Shown: positions 34,002 to 45,876, numbered from the stretch's first letter. The stretch: 64,000 nucleotides of DNA from Riptortus pedestris (GCA_019009955.1 CM032233.1:82348501-82412500), one strand, 5' to 3'. Numbers and translations: made by a program. Notes: generated by a model from the sequence alone, not told the origin.

Positions 34002-34693
34002 CAGGGGTCTCCAAAGTTTCCAGCCTTAGGGCCATACTGATTACTCCAGTAAGTTCCGAGGGCCAAAACCATAATATCATTGTTGCCGGTGGTAAAAAGT
34101 GAAATAGTCCACTGATAAAAAAAAGGAGAAGACCTTCTCCAAAATGAAGTACACAAAAAATATTTACAGATCTAAATTAACCGATGAGCATCTTAAATCT
34201 CTTTTAATAATTGGTACAAGTAAAATTAGTCCACAACTACAAACTATTGTCAGTGGAAAATCTCAATTACATAAATCTCATTAGTATTTCATATGTCATT
34301 ATGCTTGCTATAAGTTATGTTTTTTATTTAAAATGTATAAAATGTTAGTTGGATTCATTTCAATAATTAGTTAGTTACTATATACTAAAGTTAAATTTTC
34401 TGCATATTATACATGTCTTTCAATTCTGTATTTCTTTATCCAACTTATCACAAAAACAATAACAATAAGCCTACAACAATCTTATGAGTAGTTAGCCTAT
34501 GACCATATCAATGTAGATGTCATATTAATAATTATTCAACATAAAATTAGAATACTCCAGTAAACTAAATTTAATTTGCTATAAAAAATATGTTCTCTAA
34601 AAGGAGTTTTCAAGTATGCTAGCTCTCCGCGGGCCGGACAAAATCTGTCTGCGGGCCGGATGTGGCCCTCGGGCCGTAGTTTGGAGACCCCTG
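34002..34693. mobile_element. hAT-type non-autonomous element
   Basis: Ends are CAGGGGTCTCCAAAG (34002) and TTTGGAGACCCCTG (34680-34693), inverted. The inner ends are rich in GGGCC (GCGGGCCGGA near 34629), typical of hAT-Charlie-like termini. Flanking 8-mers are CCTTAAAT (33994-34001) and TTTTAAAT (34694-34701), 6 of 8 matching, as for an aged hAT target duplication. The interior has no coding part. Confidence 0.8.
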
Positions 34694-34701
34694 TTTTAAA
34701 T

Positions 34702-35560
34702 GAATATATTTATATTTCAGAGCCTAGAATCTCATTTATCAGTGAATATTTATTGGTATCAACGAGTAGTTTAAAATAAATTAATGCCTAAAAATATTCT
34801 TGTATCGTAGTATAAAATTCCAAAGTAATTAGGTTTTCTGAAGTCAGTTTAACATAGAAATAATTTTAGATAAAAAGCGAAGGGATGAGGTGGGGGGAGG
34901 GAAAGGGCATATTGACATGAGAAAAAAAAGACATAGAGGGCTCAGGTGATCAATTATTTCTATCTGGATTTGTGGGGATTCAATTTGAGAAACAATTTAT
35001 ACAAGCAAGGGACGTCTCTCTGTTTCAGTAGGCAAATAAACAAAGTTCATTTTCATATTTACTTTTAATTTAATCAACGGAAATGAAAAACACACTGAAT
35101 TTGGGTTATGTAGTTTTGTTTGTAACTCTGGAGGTCTACCCCGTTAGCGAATGGAGGTAATATTTATTTATCTTATTTTTTTCAACATTTCCGAAGAAGT
35201 AAAACATTTTTCAAGTATTATCGATCAGGGATTACAAGAATCGAGATATAGAAAAACTTTCTTCAATAAACATAAATTTCTATTTTTTTAAAAAGATACT
35301 CTGAATCCCTGTATAAACTTTACATTATTTACGAATTCTAATTTAAGATTTTTGGATGCGGGATTAGCTAAATGGTTTTTCGGTATAATTCATTTTAGCA
35401 ATTTAGTGCTGAGTGTAGGGATTTCAAGAGCTTACTTTATGCAATTTATTAAATAAAGTGTTGATGGTCTGGAATAATAATAATAAAGTATGTTAATTTA
35501 GATCATTATCAAATTTACAAGTTTAATAAAAAATAAAAGAAAAAAGAAAATATTTCTGAA
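34702..35560. other. No recognised feature
   Basis: AT-rich, without terminal repeats or motifs. Confidence 0.4.
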
Positions 35561-35564
35561 ATAT

Positions 35565-36045
35565 ACACAACTTGGACTATTTAGTCCGTCTGTTGAGTTC
35601 TGCCTATTCATTCATGGTTTTATACATGTATACATTTTTAACATGTATTATTAAATGTTAAAATGGCGATATGGATGAGGATACCAAAATGTGAATTATA
35701 GATATTACAGGGCGATGATAGCTTGGTAGTTTTTCGCCCTAAAACCTTACGAAACAACGACAACATGTATACATTTATAATGTGAAATAACCAAGAATAA
35801 TAATTTATTGTACTCATCAGTTAGGAATTTGTACCTTTGTGAGACATACATATAATTATACAATGCCTGCCAATCTTTACTATTTAAAAATAAAATATAA
35901 TCATTGTGACTTAATTTTGGAGAACAAAGAAATTGCCTTCTGAATTCCTCAAGTACTGGACATACTGCTAAGGAATGAAATGTATTCTCCAACTCATTCA
36001 TATTGCATAGAGAGCATAACCCATAAATTTTCAGTTTTATACACC
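35565..36045 (-). pseudogene. Non-LTR retrotransposon 3' end, copy 2
   Basis: Minus strand: CSLCNMNELENTFH...AVC knuckle (CX2CX9HX4C), PVLEEFRRQFLCS, YILFLNSKDWQALYNYM, then about 30 further residues to a stop at 35747. A UTR with GTCCGTCTGTTGAG at 35586 follows. It corresponds to copy 1 at 25435-25935, but the frame stays open longer here. No RT part remains, so it is 5'-truncated. Confidence 0.7.
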
Positions 36046-36049
36046 GAGT

Positions 36050-36635
36050 AACTCAAGTTCAACACTTCTCCCCTTGTTCTCATAATCAGGGTTATGAAAT
36101 GCATGCTCTTCTTGTTACTAATATAGCTATCGTTTATATGTTAAATGTTTGTAGTTACAGTGAAACTTAGTATGGCTTGCTTTAATTAACATGTTTTTAA
36201 CAAACTGTAACTTTAAGTTTTCGAATATCGTATCTATTTTTTTTTTCTCTATACTGTCTTTTACTTTAATCCAGCTTATATCTTACTCCTAGGAATTCCT
36301 GACTAATACACTCCAGTTTTTTAACCCAATTAGCCAATTTTTCAATTACATGCTCAGCGATTATTCTGGGCCAACGATGACTTAGAAAATTTAGAGTTTC
36401 TTTCTAGTAATTAAAAAATAATTTAAATGTGAAAAAATTAAGTGGGCAATGTTTAGTTTCTAAAAACAAAACAAAATCTGGACAGTTTTTTTTGGAAGTG
36501 AGAACATATTTTTAATGAAATATTTTTCTGACTCAACCTCATCATACTTTTCATTTCCCCCAGAATTGCGTCCCATAACATATAACCGCTCTGAAGGATG
36601 TTTCAAATACGCTAAACATTGATTCCATTGGTATA
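36050..36635. other. No recognised feature
   Basis: AT-rich sequence upstream of the retrotransposon end (on its strand). I see no RT motifs in it. Confidence 0.4.
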
Positions 36636-36637
36636 CT

Positions 36638-38426
36638 AGCAGAGTTCCCTTAAGCTAACTCTTGAGGTAGTACTCATGACGCGATGGTATTTAATCATTT
36701 TATGAAAAATGAAAGATCAAGTTCGTCAATTGCTGAAATTAGACCATTTGGAGGAGTGCGTTTAGAGGGGGGATTTCGCAAATTCGATATATCTCCGTTA
36801 CTATACGCCGTATCGAAAAATTGTATAGAACCAATCTTATTGCAAATTAAGTGATCTATAAAGTTGTTCTATACATATTTTCTAAATCATGGATAATAAC
36901 AATAAGCGGTTACTTCATGAATCACTTCATTACAAGGTTAAATACCAAATATTGTTTTCATTGAAGTTTTATTTTGTGAGATATAGGCAAATACGTACTA
37001 ATGACCCCCCCCTTTAAAAAATATTCTGATTCATTATAAATCATAGCACTAGCTATAGAAAATAGTTTTTAATAAAATGGATATGTTAGGGCGTGTGGTT
37101 AGCCTTTGTGTTAATAATAAGAAAGCATTAGACTGAAATAAAATTAATAAAAGAGATAATTTTCTCACCTTGATTATACCGGAGTATTTACTATTTTCTG
37201 GGAAAGATGAGGGTGAAATAATACAAGCCACTATTTGAGTTCTCCATAGAATCAAAATATATTGAATAAGTTATAGCGTATACACAAATTTTATATTAAT
37301 GAACCTTCTGATAGGTTAGAACAAAATGACAATAATTTAAAACAATTGAAACCTGAAAAGAATACTAATCTAGGAACTAGCCTTAAAACTAATGAAATAA
37401 ACATTAACACTTATCAATAAATCTGTTATAAAAACAAAGAAACTTTAACTTTATTAAGAGGGCTGTAAATCATAGAAAGAAAAATAATGGTTGCTCTTTA
37501 TTAAGTTTGTAAACTTTAGCGGCAAGCTAATACTTTATATACTCTAGATAATCAATGAAATTAATCATTTAAATGTACTAGTAATAGCAGGAAACCTTTG
37601 ATTGTCAAAACGAAGAAAATAAACTCACTTTTCAAAACGCTGCGCCTTACCCCTCGTAACACATAACAAGGCCAATAATTAGAAATGTCCTTTATCATGA
37701 GAACTCATTCGATTGCCAACGTTGATAATGCTAGTAGTATTATAGTAAAGAAAGAGGCACTTTTGACGAAAATATACTTTCCATGAGGCGGACTTTCCTT
37801 CCAGTGTTATCTGTGTTTTACATCATATTCCTTCCTTTAACAGGTGCAGAATGATAACGGAGGCCTCTACCATCGATTCTTTCTGTGTAAAATCGCTGTG
37901 AGAGCTGAAAAACATTCACCTTTGCAGAGCAGAAAAACCATGTGCCCACACAGGACCAATATGGCTGCCCAGCCTAAAACGAGCGCTCAAGCCTGTACAC
38001 CAGCGCTCCTGACCTCCTGATGTACGGCCGGTTAGTGAACTACAAACATTTAAAGAGACAGCGAGGCTATAGAAAGAGTTTAAATGAGAAGAGTGGAAGC
38101 GACTGATTAATAAACTAAGTAAGCGGGAATACACGACTGAACAGAATATGTTATATTTAAATATATTTCATTAATTTTTTTTCTTGTCGGTCTAGAATAT
38201 TTCTATCTACCTATTCAGTTCTGTGAAGTTGGCTGACCTGTTTGTTTACAACTCAGACGCTTTCCGTTGTAGAGATTAACTTTTAATGATTGACTGAAAG
38301 ACTCATTACGTTTTGTATTTATTCGGTTAATTTTCACGGTGGTGCTACCAGTATGTAGATTTATCTATTGTAACCCTTCACGTGGGTAATCTTTTTAGTT
38401 TTCGTCGCAGCCCCTGCTTGACGGAC
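36638..38426 (+). mobile_element. Helentron-like element split by an insertion
   Basis: 5' end AGCAGAGTTCCCTTAAG (36638). The microsatellite region is deleted, then the interior runs to ATATGTTA at 37081. After the insertion it resumes at 38146 with ATATGTTATATTTAAATATA and runs to the 3' end CAGCCCCTGCTTGACGGAC. Without the insert it would be about 0.72 kb. Confidence 0.75.
37089..38145. mobile_element. 1.06-kb insertion with 8-bp target duplication, family unknown
   Basis: Flanked by ATATGTTA on both sides (37081-37088 and 38146-38153), inside a Helentron copy. Ends are GGGCGTGTGG and GACTGAACAGA, not clear inverted repeats. The right third is GC-richer (37950-38030, CCAGCGCTCCTGACC). No coding motif. 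An 8-bp duplication would fit hAT-like or P-like transposases, but the ends do not match either. Confidence 0.55.
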
Positions 38427-38464
38427 TTTATTTTTGTTTATATCTGGCCCTGATGCAGAAAGTG

Positions 38465-38571
<107 letters not shown>

Positions 38572-38871
38572 AGAGGAGAGGGTAGTGGGGGGGGGGATGC
38601 TGGGCCCAGGAGTGTGTATAGCAATAGCTATAGTTGTATGATAGTAGCGGATGCAATAAGGGCATATCAATCATAGCCAATGGCCCAGCCACCCTCCTAT
38701 CCCTCCCTGCCTACATGCTCCCTTTCGCTCCCTATCTTACCCATTCCTCATACTAAATCATTGAAAACTGCCCAAAAATGAAAAACAAGAAAAATATCTA
38801 CTAATTTAAAAATTAAGGTCCTTACTGCTAAGCATTAATGAACGTTTAAGTTCCTATAAGATGGAAAGACT
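38572..38871. other. No recognised feature
   Basis: G-rich run at 38586-38596, then ordinary AT-rich sequence to the piggyBac TTAA. Confidence 0.35.
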
Positions 38872-39104
38872 TTAACCCTCCAAACTCGCGTCAAAATGAG
38901 TGAGAACTCCCGCGTGAGTATTTTTCTCACACCACCAATTTCCTTCAAAAAAAGTTGGCAAATAGAATACTTTCAACAAAAAAAATGTTTATTTATTATA
39001 AACATCAAATATTATTAAAAAATAATATTATTCAAAATTTATCGTATAGGTATTCTGTGTTGAAGAAACATTATGCCATGTAACTTAAAAAGCTACCTAA
39101 CTAA

Positions 39105-39300
39105 TTAAAGTTTTGTTCTCCCCAAGAATGGCATACAACAAAGCAATGTTCATTACTCTTTTTCTACATGTTCGGCAACTTTTTTTTGACATTTTGTTTT
39201 TTCTCCTTGGACAATAGTCACAAAACTGCGACGGAGTAGTAGAGCCAGAACATTTGGTTGCTTCATTTCGTTTCTTTCTAAAAGGGGCATGTTGGTCAGT
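39105..39300 (-). pseudogene. piggyBac transposase C-terminal Cys-rich relic
   Basis: Minus strand: FCDYCPRRKNKMSKKSCRTC and RKRV, then after a frameshift NEHCFVVCHSWGEQNF and a stop. The CxxC...CxxC...H/C pattern is the zinc-binding domain at the C-terminus of piggyBac transposases, which binds the transposon ends. The catalytic DDD part is not visible upstream. Confidence 0.65.
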
Positions 39301-39359
39301 TGTGATCGGTTGATCAGGTGAGGTTTGATAAGTTCCACAGCCAAAAAACAGTTTTCGGT

Positions 39360-39515
39360 AATTCACCAAAGCACTCGTTGGATGAGAAGAACACTCGTAT
39401 TAAAAAAGAAAGAAGTTCCACCAGAACTCGCTTGATGAGAAAAACACTCACAATAAGCCAAAAAACGTTGCGCCAGAACTCGCACTGTGAGAAAAACACT
39501 CACACTTAACTCACT
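39360..39515. repeat. Short tandem repeats inside the piggyBac relic
   Basis: Three imperfect units containing (CCAG)AACTCGC and GAGAA(A)AACACTC, with GATGAG in the first two. They resemble parts of the left terminus (GAGTGAGAACTC), so they may be subterminal transposase-binding repeats. Confidence 0.5.
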
Positions 39516-40098
39516 CTGGCTGATAAACCTTGACCTGGCTTCAGTCAGCTTATACTAATGATTGGGAGTCAACGAGGATGGTAAGAGATGGCTACAAGGT
39601 GTAGCTAGAGAAAGTTGCACCATCACCAAAGACGTATAATAATAGATATAACTTTTTTCTTCTGGGTGTGAGTATTTTACTTGAGTTCTTGAGGATTAAC
39701 ATGTCAACCGAGCGGGACTTGTTAATACGTCAAACGCATATACTATCGGGTACTGTTAGGACATATGAATACGTCTTTTCAATTATTTTATGCATAAATA
39801 AAAAAAAAAATAATAATACAAAATTTCGTTCTGTGGGCGTGACATCCAGACACGTGAGTAAAAAAGTTCACACCCGTTATGTGTACTGCGTAACTGAAAA
39901 GGGGCTTCCCTGGTTAACAGGTTAAAATATCTTCTTCCTTAAACCTGAGAAAATTGTTGAAAAAGGCTCAGGTAGAGGCCTATAGACGGACAGCTTTAAT
40001 GTCAAAAAATTCCTCTAACCTCTAATTCTAGTGGCTGAAGTACAGCTGTACGTTCTTTAAGAAAGGTGATTAGTAATTGACCTTGCATTATAATAAAA

Positions 40099-40850
40099 GT
40101 AAACTGGACAGATTTCCCACGTGCTGGAATAGCACACTTGCAATCTAATCCCACCACATATTCTCTATTTCTGAAAATAAGAAAGGTTGAATAACTCGGT
40201 TTTTACTTGAGTTACAAAGCAATGCACAGAACAAAAATTGTCGAGCTACAACAGTTTTACAAGACGACTCATGATAATGAAGATTCCCCTCTTTCTCTAA
40301 CCACCCCCCCCCCTATTTCTGGTCCGATTTCAGTCAATCACAAATAAGATGTTTTGTGTATGGTATAGATCAAATAAAGATTTTCAAGACTAGAGTGTAA
40401 AACCTTAATTGATGATGTAATCGCACAACGAATGTGCATGTATCTCGCATATTGAAGTTCTAATAGAAACGATATTTGGCATTACAGATGAGAATAAAGA
40501 GATTCATGTACCCTGTTGGGTACTGTTATTAGGACATTTGTAGGAGTGGGAATATACTGAAGACTAAAAACTTTAGGTTTCTATCAAGAACTAAAGTTAT
40601 TATCTAAGAGAACAGATGTAACAAAATTTATAGAAAATTACATTTTCAATAAGAATAGATCTATACACTTTTTCGATCCGATGTATAATAACGAAGATAT
40701 TTCGGATTTCGAACCCCCCCCCCCACCTCCCCCTGGTAAGATTTTACCCGTTAACGAACTTGATCTTTCTTTTATAAAACGCATATACATATCGAGTTTG
40801 GTAACGATAAAACAATAATTGCGACCGCTAGAGCGGTAACAGAGAAATAT
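40099..40850 (-). mobile_element. Helentron-like element, reverse, 5'-truncated
   Basis: CAGATTTCCCACGTGCTGG, then reversed interior blocks partly duplicated (TCTGGTCCGATTTCAGTCAA at 40318, GTTAACGAACTTGATC at 40750), ending GCGACCGCTAGAGCGG. Neither the hairpin end nor the 5' terminus is intact. Confidence 0.65.
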
Positions 40851-40904
40851 ATATAATTGAAAGATTGTGCAAAGAGAAGAATATTCATATAAGATGTATA
40901 TTTG

Positions 40905-41262
40905 TGTGTATCTTTTAACACTCTAACAGCTGTCATTTATCTGTAACTATTTGTAAATACCATATTAAGTTCCTTAACGGTTGAAATTCGATTTATTTTT
41001 GGAATGGTTTTTCTAAAACTTTTATTCATGGTGGAATATCAATGAAGTTAGTATTAATTATTGACTTCCCCCCTTTACTCCTACTAGGTGATTTCCACAT
41101 TAAGCTATTGTTTTACTAATTATCGTTTTCTAACTCCAATATCAAGTTTCATTCGCTTAGGCGTATGACGATATATCGAATAATAAGACATCTTTTGAAT
41201 GGATCGTCGGAAGTATACTTAGTTTATGCAGACCATTGGTAATGGGATATTATTTTTTCTTG
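40905..41262 (+). mobile_element. Decayed forward Helentron-like fragment
   Basis: TCTTTTAACACTCTAACAGC, AAGTTCCTTAACGGTTGAAATC and the 3'-like TATACTTAGTTTATGCAGACC are degenerate family blocks. Most of the interior is missing. Confidence 0.5.
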
Positions 41263-41264
41263 AG

Positions 41265-42010
41265 GGCAATAGAAAAGGACAATTAAATCATAATGGAATT
41301 ATTTGAAATGTTGAAAGATCATTTGACGTTAGATAAAAGTTGGAGCTGGATAAACTTCAAAGGAGGTCATATCCTTTTATAGTTGTCTGACTGTGGCAAT
41401 TTTATATTGGAAACGTAATTTTTATCAGCTGTGACTCTAATAGCGATAAAAATGTTATGCTCCAATGAAAGCGGGTAGCATCCTGTTGGCAAGCAGGCTA
41501 TAAACATCTACGAGTATATAGTCTTTTCCAAGGTGAAGGAAAAAAAGAAAGTATAAGCCGTATCTTTCTAGTTCCTTAGAACTAGTAAACGTTCTAGTTG
41601 GTGGTTAGTTGTCAAGGACGATACTAAACTAGATTTCAATTTGTCCAAGTTATTAGGAAAGAAAGTTCCCTTCTCCTTTACTGCAACCTTCCTAACAATG
41701 ATTCTCCCACTGTTTGCCTTATATTATTACTTTTTATAATGAAAAAAATCCTTCAAGAAGTGAAAAAATGACTTCAGACGACAGGACTTTCCTATAATTA
41801 ACATCAGGGAGGGAATTCATTTTTATGCCTTATTCATTTTTTATACTGGAATAAAAATATGTAATATCCGGCAAATGATGTTTTAAATAAAATGAAGAAC
41901 TTCATGTAGTTTTATATATTTCTCTTTCTATCCATCTGATATTTGGGTTTTAATAGTTGAAGAAGTTTTGTTAGTCTATTAAAACGTATTAAATCATCCT
42001 TCGTGTCATT
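41265..42010. other. No recognised feature
   Basis: AT-rich. No motif. Confidence 0.4.
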
Positions 42011-42012
42011 TT

Positions 42013-42126
42013 AGCAGATTTCCCTTAGGGGCTTGCAGCTTTTGAGGTCGTACTCATGACGTGATTTTAGAAAAGGTTTCCTCAAATGCCCATCGATCCT
42101 ACACAGGAGATGACGAAAATGGACTG

Positions 42127-42185
<59 letters not shown>

Positions 42186-42630
42186 CTGTTAACGCTCTAG
42201 CGGTCGATATTTAAACGTTTAAGTAATAAAATTAAAGATAATGTTTGTTAATGGTTGAAATCAAACCGGTGGGATGGGGGGGGGGTTAGAGGGTAATTTA
42301 GAAATTCTTAATATCTCCGTTATTATGTGTCGGATCGAAACATTTTATAGAACCAATATTATTACAAATGTATCGTTCTACAAATGTTGTTATTTATGTT
42401 TTTTCACTATCTTCATTATTAACCAAGATACTTGCATTTTTTAGTTTCCGGCCACCAGTAAACCCCCACTCCTACTCATATTAACCATAAGCTGTTATAT
42501 TATGAAGCACTTTATTTAAAGCTTAAATTCCAAATATTGTTTTCATTTATCTTTTAAGTTGTAAGATAAGTGCAAATACGTGACGCACCTTGGAAGTCTG
42601 CTTTGTTAACGCAGCCCCTGCCTGACGGAC
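42013..42630 (+). mobile_element. Helentron-like element, both ends present
   Basis: 5' AGCAGATTTCCCTTAGGGG, TA tract 42133-42182, shortened interior (GTTTCCGGCCACCAGTAAAC), 3' GCAGCCCCTGCCTGACGGAC before TTAA. About 300 bp shorter than the longest copies, by interior deletion. Confidence 0.8.
42133..42182. repeat. (TA)n microsatellite in Helentron slot
   Basis: About 50 bp TA. Confidence 0.95.
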
Positions 42631-43115
42631 TTAACATATAATACTTGTATAATCTTCAGCAGTATAATACAAGTTTGCAAAATTGAGCAGTATGTTTGAT
42701 CAAAAGTGAAAAAAAAATACCGATAAACATATATAAACGTCACTATCCCTTATTTAATTGTTCACCCCTTATTTATGCACAATCATGCTTAATATGTTAC
42801 TTATTATTTTCATTATAATTTCATTGCAACCTACAATAATACTGCTTATTTTATATTCTTAGATTTATTAGTAGTAGTGTTGAATATATCGTTCTGAAAT
42901 AATGCCAAATATTGAGGTTTGTTTTGAAATTTTCCAAAGGGTGGTTTTCCGCCCTACCTCTCTTATGATGGGCCAATTCCCCCTTCTGAATGCTGTTGCT
43001 CAATTTCCTGTCCTCTACATCAGAAAGGTTAACGAAAATGAGCGTGCCCAACCATTTTTGACTTGAGTAGCTTTAAGAGGATCTGCGGATGAATAATGTA
43101 GTGGCAACATTTATC
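42631..43115. other. No clear feature; possible PLE upstream part
   Basis: AT-rich, then 42930-43060 with higher complexity. It lies just upstream of the PLE endonuclease relic and may be its decayed RT end, but I see no RT motif. Confidence 0.3.
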
Positions 43116-43117
43116 CA

Positions 43118-43475
43118 CAAATTTGAAGTTTGAATTTTTGCCAAATGTAGTTAATGAAATTACTTGTCTAGATTGCACCAACAAGTACATCGGGGAAACA
43201 ATATAGTACCTAGACAAAAGAATTCATCAACAACAGAATAATGTAAAAAACAAGGCCAAAAATAAGAATAAAACTGCTTTAGTACAACAATGTAATGTTG
43301 CAGAACACAATTTTAGATTTGACAATGTGAAGGGACTAAAGTCGGGTAAAAAAGAGGAAAATTCTGAAAACCATGTACATTTCCAAAGACCTGGAGAATG
43401 TAATTAATTTTAAAACAGATACAAGAATTTAAATACCTGTTATACTGAAGTGTTAGATAAATTAAAATAAACCTA
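43118..43475 (+). pseudogene. Penelope-like element GIY-YIG endonuclease relic, copy 1
   Basis: Plus-strand reading gives ITCLDCTNKYIGET, a stop, YLDKRIHQQQNNVKNK, NKTALVQQCNVAEHNFRFDN and VKGLKSGK. The C..C..KYIGET / R..(E/Q)H / AL..H...HNF order is that of the GIY-YIG endonuclease at the C-terminus of Penelope-like retroelements. Stops and a late frameshift mark it as dead. About 110 residues remain. Confidence 0.7.
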
Positions 43476-43820
43476 GTGAATAAATGTAAAGATAGTTATG
43501 GGGGAGATATTTATATATTATTCTCAAGTGATTTAAATGTTTTGGCTGTGATAATTTTAAATAACTATTAACCTTTTAATTCCTAATTTTATTTATTTAT
43601 AATTGGTGAATATAATCAAGGATGTTATTATTGTTATATATTTGTGACTACAGCTAATTATGGCACAGCACTAATGAGGGTTATAGTACCTACCTGTTAA
43701 GAGATTAGATATTGTTTGACAAATTACCACTTGGTAAGGCTGATTGTAATAAGGGCTTTCTTATTCTCCTGTGGAGATTTATTGTTATATTGACAGGGAG
43801 GAATAATTTTAATCAATGGG
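43476..43820. other. Possible PLE 3' tail, nothing clear
   Basis: AT-rich sequence between the endonuclease relic and the SINE. No hammerhead-like motif found here. Confidence 0.3.
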
Positions 43821-43821
43821 A

Positions 43822-43946
43822 TGAAATTCATTAAATAACATCCTAAAATCCCACCCTGGCTAGAAAAGGGTGGTAAGCTGTAGATAACCCGTCCCAATTA
43901 GCCTAAGTTGCAAAAAGTGGACGTTAATTAATAATAATAATAATAA
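43822..43946 (+). mobile_element. tRNA-derived SINE, 3' half
   Basis: Body and tail only: ATCCCACCCTGGCTAGAAAA after CTAAA, AACCCGTCCCAATTAGCC, AGTGGACGTTAATTAATAA. Same order as 6621-6850 (reverse). 5'-truncated, as is usual after L1-type mobilisation. Confidence 0.7.
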
Positions 43947-43999
43947 TTTTAAAAGTTAGTACTCTAAGTATCTAAGAAAATTAATATTTGCCTTAATGG

Positions 44000-44520
44000 A
44001 TGAGAGATAAAAATTTACCCTGTATGTTTTCAGCATTGTTAATGCCTAGGTGGGCGAATCGTCCGCTGTTGGAAATAAGATAATAAAGAAAGCTGAGTTA
44101 AGATCTTAAGATCATTTTTTATTGCCTGAAATATTTTAATTGGTCTCTGTAAGGATTGGATGCAATGAAGTTTTTAAATTTATTCACTTTTTTTCTTAGT
44201 TGTCAGTAAGAGAGCTAAGTTTTATAATTAGATTTTTTTTCTCCGAGTGAGTAATTGAAGGATTGAGTGAACCGTATAACGATTTTGGCGCTCTAACTGC
44301 ACTACTGACAACATTTGAGAGACTTTTTTCGGTTCAGGGACAATCACAGTTAATGAATAAGTAATTGGGACGAGGTACTGTTCATCTGTATGTCTTTCAT
44401 TTGCTTCAATTCTTGTTTTTGATTTTACTCAAAGGGTTTAGGTTTATTCATTTGGAGAGTGAGCCCTAATAAACAAAGTAAATTACTTGGTCGAGTTATA
44501 AATGCTGAATTAAAGATTTT
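44000..44520. other. No recognised feature
   Basis: AT-rich. No terminal repeats or motifs. Confidence 0.4.
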
Positions 44521-44524
44521 AATA

Positions 44525-44529
44525 CACAC

Positions 44530-44588
<59 letters not shown>
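44525..44588. repeat. (AC)n-(TA)n microsatellite
   Basis: About 40 bp AC then about 24 bp TA. Adjoins the unknown relic at 44592. Confidence 0.95.
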
Positions 44589-44591
44589 TCC

Positions 44592-44867
44592 TTAATCGAC
44601 CTTATTAGCTATTATTGCCAAACCGAATCGTAACTCGTGCCCATTCAGGAGTCTCCAAGTTATTCCCTCGTCATATTTACATTCTGAGAGTGATTTCTTT
44701 TGTGAGATAAAAGTTTTACTTAGTGAGTGATCAACTTGACGTATAAACTCCGTTAACCAAGGAGGCCATGGAATGAGTTGTCTCCAGTAGGAGTTGTCCC
44801 TGGTTAGGTCAGTTCTCAGATCATTCAGAGTTAGCTTCCTTTGGACAAGATCTAAGAGAGTACTCAT
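44592..44867 (-). pseudogene. Unknown protein relic, copy 2
   Basis: A 91-residue minus-strand frame with LTRDNSYWRQLIPWPPWL and EFIRQVDHSLSK, homologous to 27205-27400. Here it extends to GHELRFGLAIIANKVD. I cannot name the family. A retrotransposon or transposon protein is the likely source. Both copies abut a TA tract. Confidence 0.5.
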
Positions 44868-44939
44868 AATCGTTAGTCATTCCGAGGGGCTGTCAAAGCG
44901 AATATACGCTAGACTCCCTCTGATAGACAATGCCGCAAT

Positions 44940-45336
44940 TTCACGTGTTAAGATTTCACGATTATTACAAAAAAATGTTTACTTGATATATAAAATACTC
45001 GATATAATCCGCTTCAGTCAACGATAATGGACGAAATGGGACAACGAATATAAGGAGTTAGTAAGAGGGGAATTCGAAAATGAGTCGCATTGAAAAATGT
45101 TATGGAACCAATTTTGTTAAACTGTTGATGCTCTACAATAGTTGTTGTATACATTTTTTGGCCACTCCCAAATTAAGCGAGTTAGTAGTACTTTCTCCTT
45201 TTTAGCGCTCAGTAATCCTTCAATTCTAATTAGCAGAATTTTATTTAGAAATATATAATGTATGGAAATATGATATCAGTAGTGTGTCGTACACGTGGGA
45301 AATCTTCTTAGTTTAAGGAGCCCCTGCGTGACGGAT
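44940..45336 (+). mobile_element. Helentron-like 3' part
   Basis: CACGTGTTAAGATTTCACG, TATAAAATACTCGATATAATC and the 3' end GGAGCCCCTGCGTGACGGA before a T-run. It lacks the 5' end. Confidence 0.6.
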
Positions 45337-45339
45337 TTT

Positions 45340-45870
45340 ATGAACTCGTATTTTTATCCTGAAAGTACGTATGCGAATGTAATTTACCTCACAGCTCATA
45401 TCTAGTTTTCTAAAACAATTAAGAAAGGATGTTTATCAATTTAAGATTCCAATTGATCCTTGATATGTAAAGAAAGCATATAAACTGAGTGAGAAGGGAC
45501 AGGGAATGATGTCTAGCCATTAAGAAAGTGTCGGATTAGTGAGTAGTTGGTTAGGGAGGGTGGTAAGTTAATGAAGAAAGGTGTCGGTTACTATGACAGC
45601 GATAATGTGCTCCCTCCTTGAAATATGACCTCAAGCTCAGGGTAAGTAAGAGGCCTGTACTTAGAGGAAAGGCAACTCCGTGACATGTTCCCATATTCTA
45701 GAGCTAAAGCAAGCAGCCATAAACTAAGGTTATTTTCTTAAGCAGCAGTGGTTGCAGTTTTCTTTTTCTATTAATACTTTTTTAAAAACCTAGTAACTAC
45801 GCTTTGTATTTCAGTAGAACCAAAATTCTCACAACAGAAAAAATCGTAATTTATTCATAATTCCCACGGT
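45340..45870. other. No recognised feature
   Basis: No motif. Ends at a short TA tract that starts the next Helitron. Confidence 0.4.
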
Positions 45871-45876
45871 GATATT

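Larger units (their letters stand above)
38876..39921 (-). mobile_element. piggyBac-like transposon relic
   Basis: Bounded by TTAA at 38872-38875 and 39922-39925. The left end begins CCCTCC, as piggyBac ends do. Inside, the minus strand encodes the cysteine-rich C-terminal domain. Tandem units with CCAGAACTCGC and GAGAAAAACACTCAC lie at about 39360-39510. The right inverted end is only loosely similar to the left, so the right boundary is less sure. Most of the transposase is absent. Confidence 0.6.

Noticed and set aside
37850..37900. Possible splice acceptor TTTAACAG with a short open exon
   Set aside because: Very short, no donor or neighbouring exons, and inside a bounded insertion.
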